Part shown: piece after piece, positions 19,571-28,481 of the stretch
How positions within the stretch are numbered: position 1 is the first letter of the stretch
Layout: every line of letters begins with the position of its first letter
Assembly (NCBI RefSeq): GCF_004959925.1
Contig: NZ_SPUW01000003.1
Span: 725,146-789,145, forward strand
DNA: 64,000 nucleotides
Direction: 5' to 3'
DNA from: Pseudooceanicola onchidii
GTDB taxonomy: Bacteria; Pseudomonadota; Alphaproteobacteria; Rhodobacterales; Rhodobacteraceae
The notes under the pieces: model-generated
What the model was told of the DNA's origin: nothing
The model's input: the letters and a program-made list of their open reading frames with translations, nothing else
Databases searched by the model: none
Program-made: the position numbers and the translations under genes

Positions 19571-20878
19571 TCAATCCTCGTGGAAGACCCGGGCGAAGAT
19601 CGTGTCGACATGCTTGGTGTGGTAGCCAAGGTCGAACTTCTCGTTGATTTCATCCTCGCTCAGCGCCTTGCGGACCTCGTCATCGGCCAGCAGTTCCTCG
19701 CGGAAATCGGTGCGGTGATCCCAGACCTTCATCGCGTTGCGCTGGACCAGGCGATAGGCGTCCTCGCGCGACACACCGGCCTGCGTCAGGGCCAGCAGCA
19801 CCCGCTGCGACATCACGAGGCCGGGGAACTTGTTCATGTTGTCCAGCATGTTCTGCGGATAGACCAGCAGGTTCTCGATCACGTTGGTCATGCGGTGCAG
19901 GGCGAAATCCAGCGTGATCGTGGTGTCGGGGCCGATGTTGCGTTCGACCGAGGAATGCGAGATGTCGCGCTCGTGCCAGAGCGCCACGTTCTCCATCGCC
20001 GGCACGACGGCCATGCGGACAAGACGGGCCAGGCCGGTGAGGTTTTCCGTCAGCACCGGGTTCTTCTTGTGCGGCATGGCCGAAGAGCCCTTCTGCCCCA
20101 TTGAGAAGAACTCAGCTGCCTCGAGCACCTCGGTGCGCTGCATGTGGCGGATTTCGATCGCGATATTCTCGATCGACGATGCGATGACACCGAGCGTGGC
20201 GAAAAAGGCGGCGTGACGGTCGCGCGGGATCACCTGGGTGCTGATCGGCTCGGGCACGAGGCCCAGCTTGTCGCAGACATGTTCCTCGACCGCCGGGTCG
20301 ATGTTGGCAAAGGTGCCGACCGCGCCGGAAATCGCGCCGGTGCCAATCTCGGCCCGGGCGTCGCGCATGCGAGAGAGGTTCCGGTCCATTTCCGCGTAGA
20401 AGCGCGCGAAGGTCAGGCCCATGGTGGTGGGTTCGGCATGGATGCCATGGGACCGGCCAATGCGGACGGTGTCCTTGTGTTCATAGGCGCGTTTCTTCAG
20501 CGCGGCGAGCAAGCCCTTGATATCCTCGATCAGGATGTCCGAGGCGCGCACGAGCTGCACGTTGAAACAGGTGTCCAGCACATCCGAAGACGTCATGCCC
20601 TGATGCACGAACCGCGCCTCGTCGCTGCCCACATGTTCGGCCAGGTGGGTCAGAAAGGCGATGACGTCATGCTTGGTCTCGCGCTCGATCTCGTCGATGC
20701 GGGCGACGTTGAATTCGACGTCCTTGGCCTTCCAGACGGCCTCGGCATTCTCGCGCGGGATCACGCCCAGATCGGCCATGGCGTCGCAGGCATGGGCCTC
20801 GATCTCGTACCAGATGCGGAACTTGGTTTCGGGCGACCAGATGGCCACCATGTCGGGGCGGGAATAGCGCGGGATCAT
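19571..20878 (-). CDS. purB: Adenylosuccinate lyase
   Basis: A 435-aa homotetrameric lyase that removes fumarate from SAICAR and adenylosuccinate in purine synthesis. The superfamily signature GSSAMPHKKNPV holds the catalytic serine loop, and TSSDVLDTC and HGIHAEPTT supply other active-site residues. The ATG is at 20,878, next to GGAGCCTG. It is transcribed alone or with the small exported gene downstream. Confidence 0.96.
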   Translation of the reverse strand: MIPRYSRPDMVAIWSPETKFRIWYEIEAHACDAMADLGVIPRENAEAVWKAKDVEFNVARIDEIERETKHDVIAFLTHLAEHVGSDEARFVHQGMTSSDVLDTCFNVQLVRASDILIEDIKGLLAALKKRAYEHKDTVRIGRSHGIHAEPTTMGLTFARFYAEMDRNLSRMRDARAEIGTGAISGAVGTFANIDPAVEEHVCDKLGLVPEPISTQVIPRDRHAAFFATLGVIASSIENIAIEIRHMQRTEVLEAAEFFSMGQKGSSAMPHKKNPVLTENLTGLARLVRMAVVPAMENVALWHERDISHSSVERNIGPDTTITLDFALHRMTNVIENLLVYPQNMLDNMNKFPGLVMSQRVLLALTQAGVSREDAYRLVQRNAMKVWDHRTDFREELLADDEVRKALSEDEINEKFDLGYHTKHVDTIFARVFHED

Positions 20879-20966
20879 GTCAGGCTCCTGTGTGCACGGG
20901 TTGCGCGCCTCTTAACGCCGGGGCATCAGGGGGGCAAGCGGGTGAGGTGTCGCGGGGCGGGCGCAA

Positions 20967-21371
20967 ATGGATCTGAATGATTTCGAGGGGCTTTGGCGGA
21001 TCGACCGGCGCATCACCAATGCGGTCGGGCCGGATGCGGTGTTCACGGGCACGGCGCGGTTCACGGCCAGGGATGATGGCCTTTTGATGGAGGAAGAGGG
21101 CGAGATGCGGATGGACGGCGCACCACCGATGCGGGCCAGTCGCCGGTACCTGTGGCGGGCCGCCGCGACGGGCATTGACGTTTTCTTCGACGATGGCCGG
21201 TACTTTCACCATATCGCGCCGGACACCCGGCCCGCTGACCGCCACGACTGCGCACCGGATCTTTATCGCGTCTCCTATGACTTCAGCGGCTGGCCCGTGT
21301 GGTCGTCGGTCTGGCGCGTCACCGGTCCTCGCAAGGATTACGCCATGCACAGCCACTTCACGCGCGGCTGA
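20967..21371 (+). CDS. DUF6314 family protein
   Basis: A 134-aa soluble protein of a lipocalin-like uncharacterised family. Characteristic stretches are LNDFEGLWRIDRRI at the N-terminus, SRRYLWR mid-protein, FFDDGRYFHHI, and the C-terminal WRVTGPRKDYAMHSHFTR. Function is not known. It is divergent from purB. Confidence 0.78.
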   Translation: MDLNDFEGLWRIDRRITNAVGPDAVFTGTARFTARDDGLLMEEEGEMRMDGAPPMRASRRYLWRAAATGIDVFFDDGRYFHHIAPDTRPADRHDCAPDLYRVSYDFSGWPVWSSVWRVTGPRKDYAMHSHFTRG

Positions 21372-21386
21372 CACTGGCTTTGCGGC

Positions 21387-21426
21387 TTTGCAAATAGGTG
21401 CGGTTTGCAAAATCTGAATTTGCAAC
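21387..21426. promoter_or_regulatory. Three TTTGCAA boxes upstream of bioY
   Basis: The palindrome TTTGCAAA occurs at 21,387-21,394 and 21,404-21,411, and TTTGCAAC at 21,419-21,426. TTTGCAAA is the box bound by the ScfR/RamB family, including PccR, the propionyl-CoA regulator of R. sphaeroides, where two boxes are 4 bp apart; here they are 9 and 7 bp apart. The cluster lies 95-134 bp upstream of the bioY start. Confidence 0.4.
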
Positions 21427-21520
21427 TTCCCGTCCGCTGACCCGATCGTGCCGCTTGCGCTTCAAGCCGGGCTGGGGCATCACAGGTGCCAATGAACATT
21501 ACGGGGATCGGAGGATTTCT

Positions 21521-22126
21521 ATGTCCCAGACCATGACTGCACGCGTCCTGACCGACGCGATCGGGCCGACCGAAGGGGCCGCCCTGCGCCTCAAGCAGGC
21601 GGCGCTCGTCATCGCCGGCATCGCGCTTCTCGCCATCTGTGCCAAGATCAAGGTTCCGGTGCCCGGATCGCCGGTCGCCGTCAGCATGGGGACCTTCGCG
21701 GTTCTCGGCATCGGCGCGGCCTATGGCGCACGGCTCGGCCTTGTCACGATCATGGGCTACATGCTGATCGGCATGCTGGGCTTCGACATCTTCCAGTCCT
21801 CGACCAACGAGCTGAACGGCCTGACCTACATGATGGGCGGCACCGGCGGTTACCTGGTCGGCTATGTTCTGGCGACGGCGCTGCTGGGCGTGCTGGCGCA
21901 GCGCGGCTGGGACCGGTCGGTCCTGTGGATGGCGCTGGCGATGCTCGCGGGCAACGTGCTGCTCTACATCCCCGGCCTGCTGTGGCTGGGTACGCTCTAT
22001 GGTTGGGACAAGCCGATCCTGGCCTGGGGCCTGACGCCCTTCATCCTGGGCGATGCGCTGAAGCTGGCCCTGGCCGCGCTGATCCTGCCGCTGGCCTGGA
22101 AGCTGGTTGGCCGCGCCCGCGGCTGA
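21521..22126 (+). CDS. bioY: Biotin transporter substrate-binding subunit BioY
   Basis: A 201-aa membrane protein with six hydrophobic helices, the S component of biotin ECF transporters. Family features are KIKVPVPGSPVAVSMGTFAVL near residue 44 and the GGTGGYLVGYVLAT segment near 107. The ATG at 21,521 has GGAGG 7 nt upstream. BioM and BioN are not adjacent; solitary BioY proteins can work alone or with shared energising modules. The three upstream TTTGCAA boxes may link it to propionyl-CoA control. Confidence 0.93.
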   Translation: MSQTMTARVLTDAIGPTEGAALRLKQAALVIAGIALLAICAKIKVPVPGSPVAVSMGTFAVLGIGAAYGARLGLVTIMGYMLIGMLGFDIFQSSTNELNGLTYMMGGTGGYLVGYVLATALLGVLAQRGWDRSVLWMALAMLAGNVLLYIPGLLWLGTLYGWDKPILAWGLTPFILGDALKLALAALILPLAWKLVGRARG

Positions 22127-22147
22127 TCCCGGCACCACGACCTTTCG

Positions 22148-22178
22148 AAAGGCGCGTCCCCCGGGGGCGCGCCTTTTT
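22148..22178 (+). terminator. Rho-independent terminator of bioY
   Basis: An extended hairpin (AAAGGCGCG at 22,148-22,156 pairs with CGCGCCTTT at 22,168-22,176, with CCCCC/GGGGG inside) is followed by a T run ending at 22,178. It lies 21 nt after the stop codon. Confidence 0.85.
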
Positions 22179-22199
22179 CGCATCTGCGTCTGGCGGACA

Positions 22200-22330
22200 G
22201 GGCAGACTGGGGCTCTGCCCCAGACCCCGGGATACGCGACCAGAGGAAGCGGGCGGCGGGTCCGGTCTTCCTCTGGTTTCATATCCCGGGGGTGAATTGA
22301 GGCCGCAGGCCTCAAGCGGGGGCAGCGCCC
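22200..22330. repeat. Inverted pair of the dispersed intergenic repeat
   Basis: CCCCGGGATA (22,225) and ACCAGAGGAAG (22,239) are matched by inverted CTTCCTCTGGT (22,267) and TATCCCGGGG (22,282), forming a broken stem of about 25 bp. GGGGCTCTGCCCC (22,209) and GGGGGCAGCGCCCCC (22,319) flank it. Same family as the elements at 9.4, 12.3 and 32.1 kb. Confidence 0.6.
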
Positions 22331-22416
22331 CCGTTTCCCCGACCCCGCCGATTTCGCTGGCGGACGCGGGGCGGATGGTCAATCTTCCCCGCGACACCAA
22401 GGTCGGAGGAGGGCCC

Positions 22417-23025
22417 ATGCTCACATTCTATCATTCCAAGGGAAGCTGTTCGGATGGCATCCTCTATCTGCTGCACGAGCTGGGGGCGGAGTTCACGCTG
22501 AACACCATCACGCTGGCCAAGGGCGACGGGCAGACGCCGGAGTTCAAGGCGATGAACCCCAAGGGCAAGGTGCCGGCGCTGGTGCTGGATGATGGTCAGA
22601 CGCTGACCGAATTTCCCGTGATCGCGCAGTACCTGGCGCGCAGTCATCCCGAGGCCGGGCTTTGGCCCGAAGACATGATGGCGCAGATGCGGCTGCAGGA
22701 GATGCTGGATTACCTGATCGCGACCGTGCACATGCGCGCTTTCACCTTCGTGCTGGTGCCCAAGCGGTTCCACCCGGACGAGGCCATGCAGGCGGATCTG
22801 GCCACCTATGGCCGGGCCGAGATCGCGAAGGGGTTCGAGGTGCTGTCGGCCACCATGGGTGATCGCGACTACCTGCTGGGCGATTTCTCGATTGCCGATA
22901 CCGCGTTGTTCTTCCTGCTGAACTGGGCCGATCGGCTTGAGGTGCCCGTGCCGGGTAACCTGAAGGCCTGTCACGACAGGCTGAAGGCGCGCCCGGCCCA
23001 TGCGGCCATGATGGCCGAGGCCTGA
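22417..23025 (+). CDS. Glutathione S-transferase family protein
   Basis: A 202-aa cytosolic protein with an N-terminal thioredoxin-like domain (FYHSKGSCSDGILYLLHELG; NPKGKVPALVLDDG carries the cis-proline; TEFPVIAQYLA is the glutathione gamma-glutamyl site) and a helical C-terminal domain with GDFSIADTALFFLLNW. A bacterial GST conjugates glutathione to electrophiles or acts as a reductase; the substrate is unknown. The ATG at 22,417 has GGAGGAGGG upstream. Confidence 0.9.
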   Translation: MLTFYHSKGSCSDGILYLLHELGAEFTLNTITLAKGDGQTPEFKAMNPKGKVPALVLDDGQTLTEFPVIAQYLARSHPEAGLWPEDMMAQMRLQEMLDYLIATVHMRAFTFVLVPKRFHPDEAMQADLATYGRAEIAKGFEVLSATMGDRDYLLGDFSIADTALFFLLNWADRLEVPVPGNLKACHDRLKARPAHAAMMAEA

Positions 23026-23033
23026 TCCGCGGC

Positions 23034-24362
23034 CTAGTCGGCGAGCGCGGGTTTCAGGGGGCGGATCTTCAGGCGCGTGATGCGGTTGTCCTTGCGCGCC
23101 ATGACCTCGAACCGGAAGCCATGGAAGGAAAAGACCTGTCCCTGCACGGGGATGGTCTGCGCCTCGTGAATGACGAGGCCGGCGATCGTGTTGGCCTCTT
23201 CATCCGGCAGGGACCAGTCCATCGCGCGGTTCAGGTCACGGATCGTCATGGCCCCGTCGACGACGTACTGGCCATCCTCGGTATGGCGCACGGCGTGTTC
23301 GGCGGCGGGATCGAATTCGTCGGTGATCTCGCCCACGATCTCTTCCAGGATGTCCTCCAGCGTCAGCAGGCCGCGCAGGGATCCGTATTCGTCGACGACC
23401 AGGGCGAAATGCGTCCGCTGGCTGAGGAACTGCCGCATCTGTTCGTCCAGCGTGGTCGTCTCGGGCACGAAATAGGGCTTCATCATCACGTCGGTGACCT
23501 TGAAGTCGGCAAAGGCCTCGACCAGCGGGCGGTTGGCTTCCTGCGACAGCTTGTGCAGCGCGCGCAGCAGGTCCTTGGCGTGGATCACCCCGATGATGTT
23601 TTCCGGGTCGCCCCGGTAGATCGGCAGGCGGGTGTGGTTCGACTGCAGGCACTGCGACAGGATTTCTTCCGCCGGGATATCGGCATCGATCATCTCGATC
23701 CGTGAGCGGTGCAGCATGATTTCTTCGACGAAGCGGTCGCTGAGGTCGAGCGCGCCGAGGATCCGGTCACGGTCTTCCTTTTCGACCACGCCTTCGGAAT
23801 GACCCAGTTGCAGCGCGCCCGCGATTTCCTCGCGCACGGCCAGGATATGGCTGTCGGGATCGGTCTTGACCCCGAAGACCCGCAGCACGGCACGGACCAG
23901 CACGCGGATCGCACTGACCAGCGGGGCGAAGATGGTGATGATCAGGCTGATCGGGCCCGAGACGCCCGCCGCCGCCTTTTCCGAGTTGGTGATGGCATAG
24001 GTCTTGGGCAGCACCTCGGCGAAGATCAGCACGAGCGCGGTCATCACCAGCGTCGCCAGGGCCACGCCGCCATCCCCGAAGACCCGGGTGAAAAGCGCCG
24101 TGGCCAGCGAGGTCGCCAGGATGTTGACCAGGTTGTTGCCCAGAAGAACCGATCCGATCAGGCGTTCGTTGTCCTCGGTGATCACCAGCGCGCGCTGCGC
24201 CCCGCGCGATCCCTTGTCGGCCTGCGCGCGCAACTTCCCGCGCGAGGCGGCGGTCAGCGCGGTTTCCGAGCCCGAGAAGAAGGCCGAGAGGATCAACAGG
24301 AAGATGATCGCGCCGGAGGTGAACCAGAATGCGGAATCGAGGGTCGGGGTCATTGGGATCAT
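23034..24362 (-). CDS. CNNM/CorC-type transporter (DUF21-CBS-CorC)
   Basis: A 442-aa membrane protein. The N-terminal DUF21 domain (about residues 10-200) has three to four helices with FFSGSETALTAASRGKL, the hallmark of the family. A CBS pair (about 215-340) follows, and a C-terminal CorC/HlyC domain contains DEYGSLRGLLTLEDILEEIVGEI. Related proteins have been linked to magnesium or cobalt efflux. Two nearby starts exist (24,362 and 24,353). It is a single-gene unit. Confidence 0.88.
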   Translation of the reverse strand: MIPMTPTLDSAFWFTSGAIIFLLILSAFFSGSETALTAASRGKLRAQADKGSRGAQRALVITEDNERLIGSVLLGNNLVNILATSLATALFTRVFGDGGVALATLVMTALVLIFAEVLPKTYAITNSEKAAAGVSGPISLIITIFAPLVSAIRVLVRAVLRVFGVKTDPDSHILAVREEIAGALQLGHSEGVVEKEDRDRILGALDLSDRFVEEIMLHRSRIEMIDADIPAEEILSQCLQSNHTRLPIYRGDPENIIGVIHAKDLLRALHKLSQEANRPLVEAFADFKVTDVMMKPYFVPETTTLDEQMRQFLSQRTHFALVVDEYGSLRGLLTLEDILEEIVGEITDEFDPAAEHAVRHTEDGQYVVDGAMTIRDLNRAMDWSLPDEEANTIAGLVIHEAQTIPVQGQVFSFHGFRFEVMARKDNRITRLKIRPLKPALAD

Positions 24363-24434
24363 TCGCGCTGGAGTGGTGGGTCGGGGCTTAGATGCCTCAA
24401 TTCGGGAGGTATCGACAAGTGTGGTTACGACACC

Positions 24435-25169
24435 TCAGCTGCAAGTGTCGCGAAGTTTGTCGATCTGTCGGCGGACTGCCGCAGCCGTGGTTTCCGACTT
24501 GGAGCGGGTAGGTTCACCTTGAAGACTGGCAGCAACGCTCGTTTCAATCATCCTGAGGATCTCTGGAAAGTTTGATCCGCAATTGGCGGGTGCAGAGCCG
24601 ACGTCACGTAGGCGTTCGATCTCCGCGTCTTTACGCGCAATTTCATCTAGATGCTTATCAGCCAGAATTGCGAGTTCTGCCAGAAGCGATGCATTTGAAG
24701 TCTCTTTGGTATCATTCTGCTCTCGAAGCGTGTCCAGTTGGCTCATTAGCCGTCGGTTGAAGGCTCTTAGCCTCGCAAGTCGATCCAAGACATTCATGGC
24801 ACTATTCGCATCCGGCCCTTCACCCGCCGCAGCCTGAACAAGCTTCTCTAAAAAAATTTTCTCGAACAGCCCTGTGACCTCGGCGCAGGTTCCCCGCATT
24901 GGTTCGCCGTCGTCGATCACCAAGAGATCCGCGCCCTCAATCTGCATGAGTGTCGACCCGTCCATCACCGAGAAAGTGCCGTGCTCGCTTGTCACGATGG
25001 CCTGCGGGGCGCCGTACAGGCGCGGTTTTCCCGCCGTTTCGTGAAAAGCGAAGGTTTCGGCTCGGCCGTTCACGACACAGCCGAACATCCGTAGCTCGCC
25101 AGTGTCGGCCAAAGCCGTCACGGGAAAAAGAGCGGCGAAAGCGGCACGGAGTAGGTGACGGCGGATCAT
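24435..25169 (-). CDS. Exported coiled-coil protein of unknown function
   Basis: A 244-aa product. A signal peptide (MIRRHLLRAAFAALFPVTALA) leads a small globular part with FGCVVNGRAETFAFHE and a long, charged helical part (about residues 95-190) rich in heptad-like leucines, probably a coiled coil. The ATG at 25,169 overlaps the xerD stop by 4 bp, so the gene is coupled to xerD. The 3' half is visibly more A+T-rich than its neighbours, which suggests a recent or fast-changing segment. I recognise no family. Confidence 0.65.
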   Translation of the reverse strand: MIRRHLLRAAFAALFPVTALADTGELRMFGCVVNGRAETFAFHETAGKPRLYGAPQAIVTSEHGTFSVMDGSTLMQIEGADLLVIDDGEPMRGTCAEVTGLFEKIFLEKLVQAAAGEGPDANSAMNVLDRLARLRAFNRRLMSQLDTLREQNDTKETSNASLLAELAILADKHLDEIARKDAEIERLRDVGSAPANCGSNFPEILRMIETSVAASLQGEPTRSKSETTAAAVRRQIDKLRDTCS

Positions 25170-26095
25170 GGTACCCCCCGGTTCAACGGATGATGCGTTT
25201 CGACCAGTTCCTTCAGGCGATGTTCCAGAACGTGGGTGTAGATCTCGGTCGTGGCGAGGTCGGCGTGGCCAAGCAAAGTCTGGATCGCGCGCAGGTCGGC
25301 GCCGTTTTCCAGAAGGTGCGTCGCGAAGGCGTGGCGCAGGGTGTGGGGCGTGACCTTGGCGGGGGTGACCCCGGCGGCGACGGCGATTTCCTTGATCAGG
25401 ATGTAGAAGCGGTGGCGGGTCAGGTGGCCCTGGGCGCTGCTGGTCGGGAACAGGAACCGCGAGGGCTGGGCGCCGCGCGGCAGGGCATCGTCCTGCGCCT
25501 CGCGTTCGGCGAGCCATTGCGCCAGTGCATCGCGGGCCGGCGGCGACAGGGGGACCATGCGTTCCTTGCCGCCCTTGCCCCGGATCAGCAACATCCGCGG
25601 ATCGCCCTTGGCGGCGGCGAGGGGCAGCGAGACAAGCTCGGTCACGCGCATGCCGGTGGCGTAGAGCAGTTCCATCAGGCAGGTGTTGCGCAGGCGGTCG
25701 GCCTCGGTCCGGCCCTGGTTGCGCGCGGCGTCCAGCAGCCGGGTGACCTCTTCGACGGTCAGGGTCTTGGGCAGGCGCTTGGCCCGGCCGGGGCCGCGGA
25801 TCTCGATGGCCGGGTTGTCGGTGCGCCAGCCTTCCTCGAAAGCGAAGCGGTAAAGCTGGCGGATCGCCGAGAGCCGCCGCGCGCGGGTTGCGGCGGACAG
25901 GCCCTGGGCGTCGCAATCGGTCAGGTAGGCTTCGACGTCGGCGCGCACGGCCCGGGTGACGCAGCCGCCCCGGTGATCGAGCCATCCGGCATAGTCGGTC
26001 AGGTCGCGGCCATACCCCAGCAGGGTGTTGCGGGCGGCCCCGGCCTCGGCCGACTGCGCCTCGAGGAAGGTGGAAATCCAGCGGTCCGCGCTCAT
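25166..26095 (-). CDS. xerD: Tyrosine recombinase XerD
   Basis: A 309-aa site-specific recombinase that, with XerC, resolves chromosome dimers at dif. An N-terminal SAM-like core-binding domain (residues 1-95) precedes the catalytic domain with the Arg in GMRVTELVSL, HTLRHAFATHLL (HxxR), LGHADL (second His) and the nucleophile tyrosine in EIYTHV near residue 287. Its place beside aroK-aroB is conserved in this family, which marks it as the housekeeping enzyme, not an integrase of an element. Confidence 0.93.
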   Translation of the reverse strand: MSADRWISTFLEAQSAEAGAARNTLLGYGRDLTDYAGWLDHRGGCVTRAVRADVEAYLTDCDAQGLSAATRARRLSAIRQLYRFAFEEGWRTDNPAIEIRGPGRAKRLPKTLTVEEVTRLLDAARNQGRTEADRLRNTCLMELLYATGMRVTELVSLPLAAAKGDPRMLLIRGKGGKERMVPLSPPARDALAQWLAEREAQDDALPRGAQPSRFLFPTSSAQGHLTRHRFYILIKEIAVAAGVTPAKVTPHTLRHAFATHLLENGADLRAIQTLLGHADLATTEIYTHVLEHRLKELVETHHPLNRGVP

Positions 26096-27669
26096 GCCCG
26101 ACGTTCCAGGATCAGCAGTTGCAGGGCGGCCCGGCGCGCGGCGTCCTCAAGCCCGACGGCGCGCAGGGTGGCCAGTGCGGGGGCGATGTCCTTGGTCTCT
26201 CCGCGGGCGCCAGAGAGGTAAAGGTCCATGGCGGCCAGGATCGCCTCGCCCAGCTGGTTCTGCTGGATGGTCAGGCGCAGCGAGGGCGGCACGTCAGTTT
26301 CGGCAGAAAAACCCCGTGCCACGGCGGCCGACTGGCTGTCCGTCGCCTCGGACGGTGTGCCTGCGGCCAGGGACAGCAGGAACCGGTCGCGGTCCGTCGC
26401 GGGGGTCAGGCTGCGCGCCAGGGTTTCGTATTCGGGGCTGAGCAGCGCGATGTCGAAGGCGGTCCGTGCGGCGGGGCCGTCCAGCGTCATAGCAGCCAGG
26501 CGGGCCCCCCAGAGCCGGGCGAAGGGCAGCTCAAGCTGTGCTTCGGCGATGGCGGCCCAGGCGTCGGGCAGGACCTCGGTGATGCGGGCGGGATCCCCGG
26601 CGCCGATCGCCGCATCAAGTTTCTGGACCAGGTCGACCCGGTCCCAGATGCCGCCTGACGCGGCCGGATCGCGGGCGGTGTAGATCCCGAGCAGCCGGTT
26701 CTCGGCCAGCGCGCCGCTGCGGGCCAGCCTTTCGGCGGCCTCGATCTCGGCCTTCCAGCCGGAAATGCCGCGCAGGTCCGACATGGCATAGGCGCGCGGC
26801 AGCCCGGTCGAGGGCACGGGCTGGCCGATCGATTCGGTCAGGCGGAAGGCGAGCGGCGTAATGCGCGCGGGCGGCGGCAGGGGCGGGGTTTCCTCGGCCA
26901 GGTCGGGATCGAGATAGAGCCGCAGCAGGCGTTCCTCGGCCTGGGGCATGTCGCCCAGGGCCGCGGCGCTGCCGAAGGTCAGCGCGGCGGTGTCCCAATC
27001 GCCCAGGCGCGCGCGGCAGAAGGCCAGCGCGGCGACCGACGGCGCAAGCGTCGGGCGGGCGGTCATGGCGGTGCAGGCGCGGTTTTCATCGCCGCTGAGC
27101 AGGGTGAGGTCGAACCAGCGCGAAAAAAGCAGCGGGTCGGACAGGGGATCGGCGCGTTCCGCCAGGGCCAGGGCCGGATCGACGGCACCCAGCACGGTCA
27201 GCGCATCGATACGTGCGACCAGGAAGGACAGGCCGTCGCCATCGTCCATCGGCGGATCGGCTTCGGCCAGCAACAGGGTATAGAACAGCGACTGCATCGC
27301 CGGATAGGGGGCGACGTCCATGCGACCCAGCAGGCGGGCCAGCCGCGCGCCCTGCGATGCCTGCCAGAGGTCGGCGGGCAGGCCGGTGACCGAACGTGGC
27401 AGAAGCCCGGTGGCACCGATACGGGGCGCATCCAGCGCCGAGGTCGTCACCTGCGGGATCGTGACCGATTCCGCCACGGCGGGTTCATCGGTGCCCGGAC
27501 CCGTGATGCGGGGCGGCGCCGACAGGGCCGACAGGCCTGCGCCGGGCTCAAGCCAGTCGATGGCGGACATCGGCTGTTCGGCCTGCACCGCGATCGGCGA
27601 TTGGGCCAGCAGCATGGCAAGGACAAGGGCCGGGGCGTATCGGTGGATTGCTGCCGATCTATTCCGCAT
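26092..27669 (-). CDS. Large exported protein of unknown function
   Basis: A 525-aa protein from an ATG at 27,669. A hydrophobic N-terminal signal (APALVLAMLLAQSPIAVQA) is followed by an alanine/leucine-rich helical sequence with repeated AxxxRLAxL spacing, which suggests a TPR-like solenoid. No motif identifies a function. It overlaps xerD by 4 bp downstream and a 49-aa membrane protein upstream by 11 bp. The conserved neighbourhood is the main clue; a role in the cell envelope is only a guess. Confidence 0.65.
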   Translation of the reverse strand: MRNRSAAIHRYAPALVLAMLLAQSPIAVQAEQPMSAIDWLEPGAGLSALSAPPRITGPGTDEPAVAESVTIPQVTTSALDAPRIGATGLLPRSVTGLPADLWQASQGARLARLLGRMDVAPYPAMQSLFYTLLLAEADPPMDDGDGLSFLVARIDALTVLGAVDPALALAERADPLSDPLLFSRWFDLTLLSGDENRACTAMTARPTLAPSVAALAFCRARLGDWDTAALTFGSAAALGDMPQAEERLLRLYLDPDLAEETPPLPPPARITPLAFRLTESIGQPVPSTGLPRAYAMSDLRGISGWKAEIEAAERLARSGALAENRLLGIYTARDPAASGGIWDRVDLVQKLDAAIGAGDPARITEVLPDAWAAIAEAQLELPFARLWGARLAAMTLDGPAARTAFDIALLSPEYETLARSLTPATDRDRFLLSLAAGTPSEATDSQSAAVARGFSAETDVPPSLRLTIQQNQLGEAILAAMDLYLSGARGETKDIAPALATLRAVGLEDAARRAALQLLILERRA

Positions 27670-27808
27670 CCAGAACCATCGGTTCGCGAATCTCGACCTT
27701 GTCCGGGGTGAAGTCGACGCCGAAGTAGGGGCCGACATAGGCGTAGCCGGTCAGGCCGATTGCCCCGAGAACAATCAGAAAGAACAACCACTTCAGTATT
27801 CTAAGCAT
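27659..27808 (-). CDS. Small single-helix membrane protein
   Basis: A 49-aa product starting at ATG 27,808. One hydrophobic helix (WLFFLIVLGAIGLTGYAYVG, residues 6-25) is followed by an acidic periplasmic tail with DFTPDKVEIREPMVLD. It overlaps the start of the large exported protein by 11 bp, so the two are translationally coupled and may act together. It is divergent from aroK, across a 127-bp gap. Confidence 0.65.
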   Translation of the reverse strand: MLRILKWLFFLIVLGAIGLTGYAYVGPYFGVDFTPDKVEIREPMVLDAE

Positions 27809-27935
27809 TATGGGACTGCCTCTTTCGCCCGGTCTTTTTCCGGCAATATAGCTGGCCTTTTCCACAAGATCACGTCATTCAACTGTGAACTGCGGAAATT
27901 GCTGCGGACAGGGGCAGGAGGCACACCGGGCGGTC

Positions 27936-28481
27936 ATGGGCGGACGGCTTAAGAAAACCATTGTCATGGTCGGCATGATGGGGGCGGGCAAGACGGCTGT
28001 CGGGCGCGCGCTGGCCGCGTCGTTGGACGTGCCTTTCCTGGACAGCGACCACGAGATCGAAGAGGCGGCGGCCATGACCATCGCCGAGATCTTCGCACGC
28101 GATGGCGAAGCCTTTTTCCGTGCCCGGGAAAGCGAAGTGATCCAGCGTCTTCTGGATGGCGCGCCCTGCGTGCTGTCGACCGGCGGCGGGGCCTATCTTG
28201 CGCCGAAGAACCGCAAGCTGATCACCGAACGCGGTCTGGCGGTCTGGCTGAATGCCGATCTCGACCTGCTCTGGAGCCGGGTGAAACATCGCGAGACCCG
28301 ACCGCTTCTGAAAACGCCCGATCCCTACGGAACATTGAAATCGCTGTATGAATCCCGAGTGCCGGTCTATGCGCAGGCCGATCTGACGGTCCGGTCGGAA
28401 CCCGGGCTGGCCGTGCAGGACATGGCCGACAAGGTGATCGCCGCGATCAAGGCCCGGGCCGACGTGATGGAGGACGCATGA
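27936..28481 (+). CDS. aroK: Shikimate kinase
   Basis: A 181-aa P-loop kinase that phosphorylates shikimate at O3 in aromatic amino acid synthesis. Walker A GMMGAGKTAVG starts near residue 13, DSDHEIEE supplies the shikimate-binding aspartate, and STGGGAYL is the Walker-B-like loop. I chose ATG 27,936, which gives normal family length; GGCAGGAGG lies 14 nt upstream, a wide spacing. The stop overlaps aroB by 4 bp. Confidence 0.93.
   Translation: MGGRLKKTIVMVGMMGAGKTAVGRALAASLDVPFLDSDHEIEEAAAMTIAEIFARDGEAFFRARESEVIQRLLDGAPCVLSTGGGAYLAPKNRKLITERGLAVWLNADLDLLWSRVKHRETRPLLKTPDPYGTLKSLYESRVPVYAQADLTVRSEPGLAVQDMADKVIAAIKARADVMEDA

Noticed and set aside
24435..25985. A 516-codon minus frame extending the coiled-coil protein through xerD
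   Set aside because: The upstream part is out-of-frame xerD; the signal peptide at 25,169 marks the real start.
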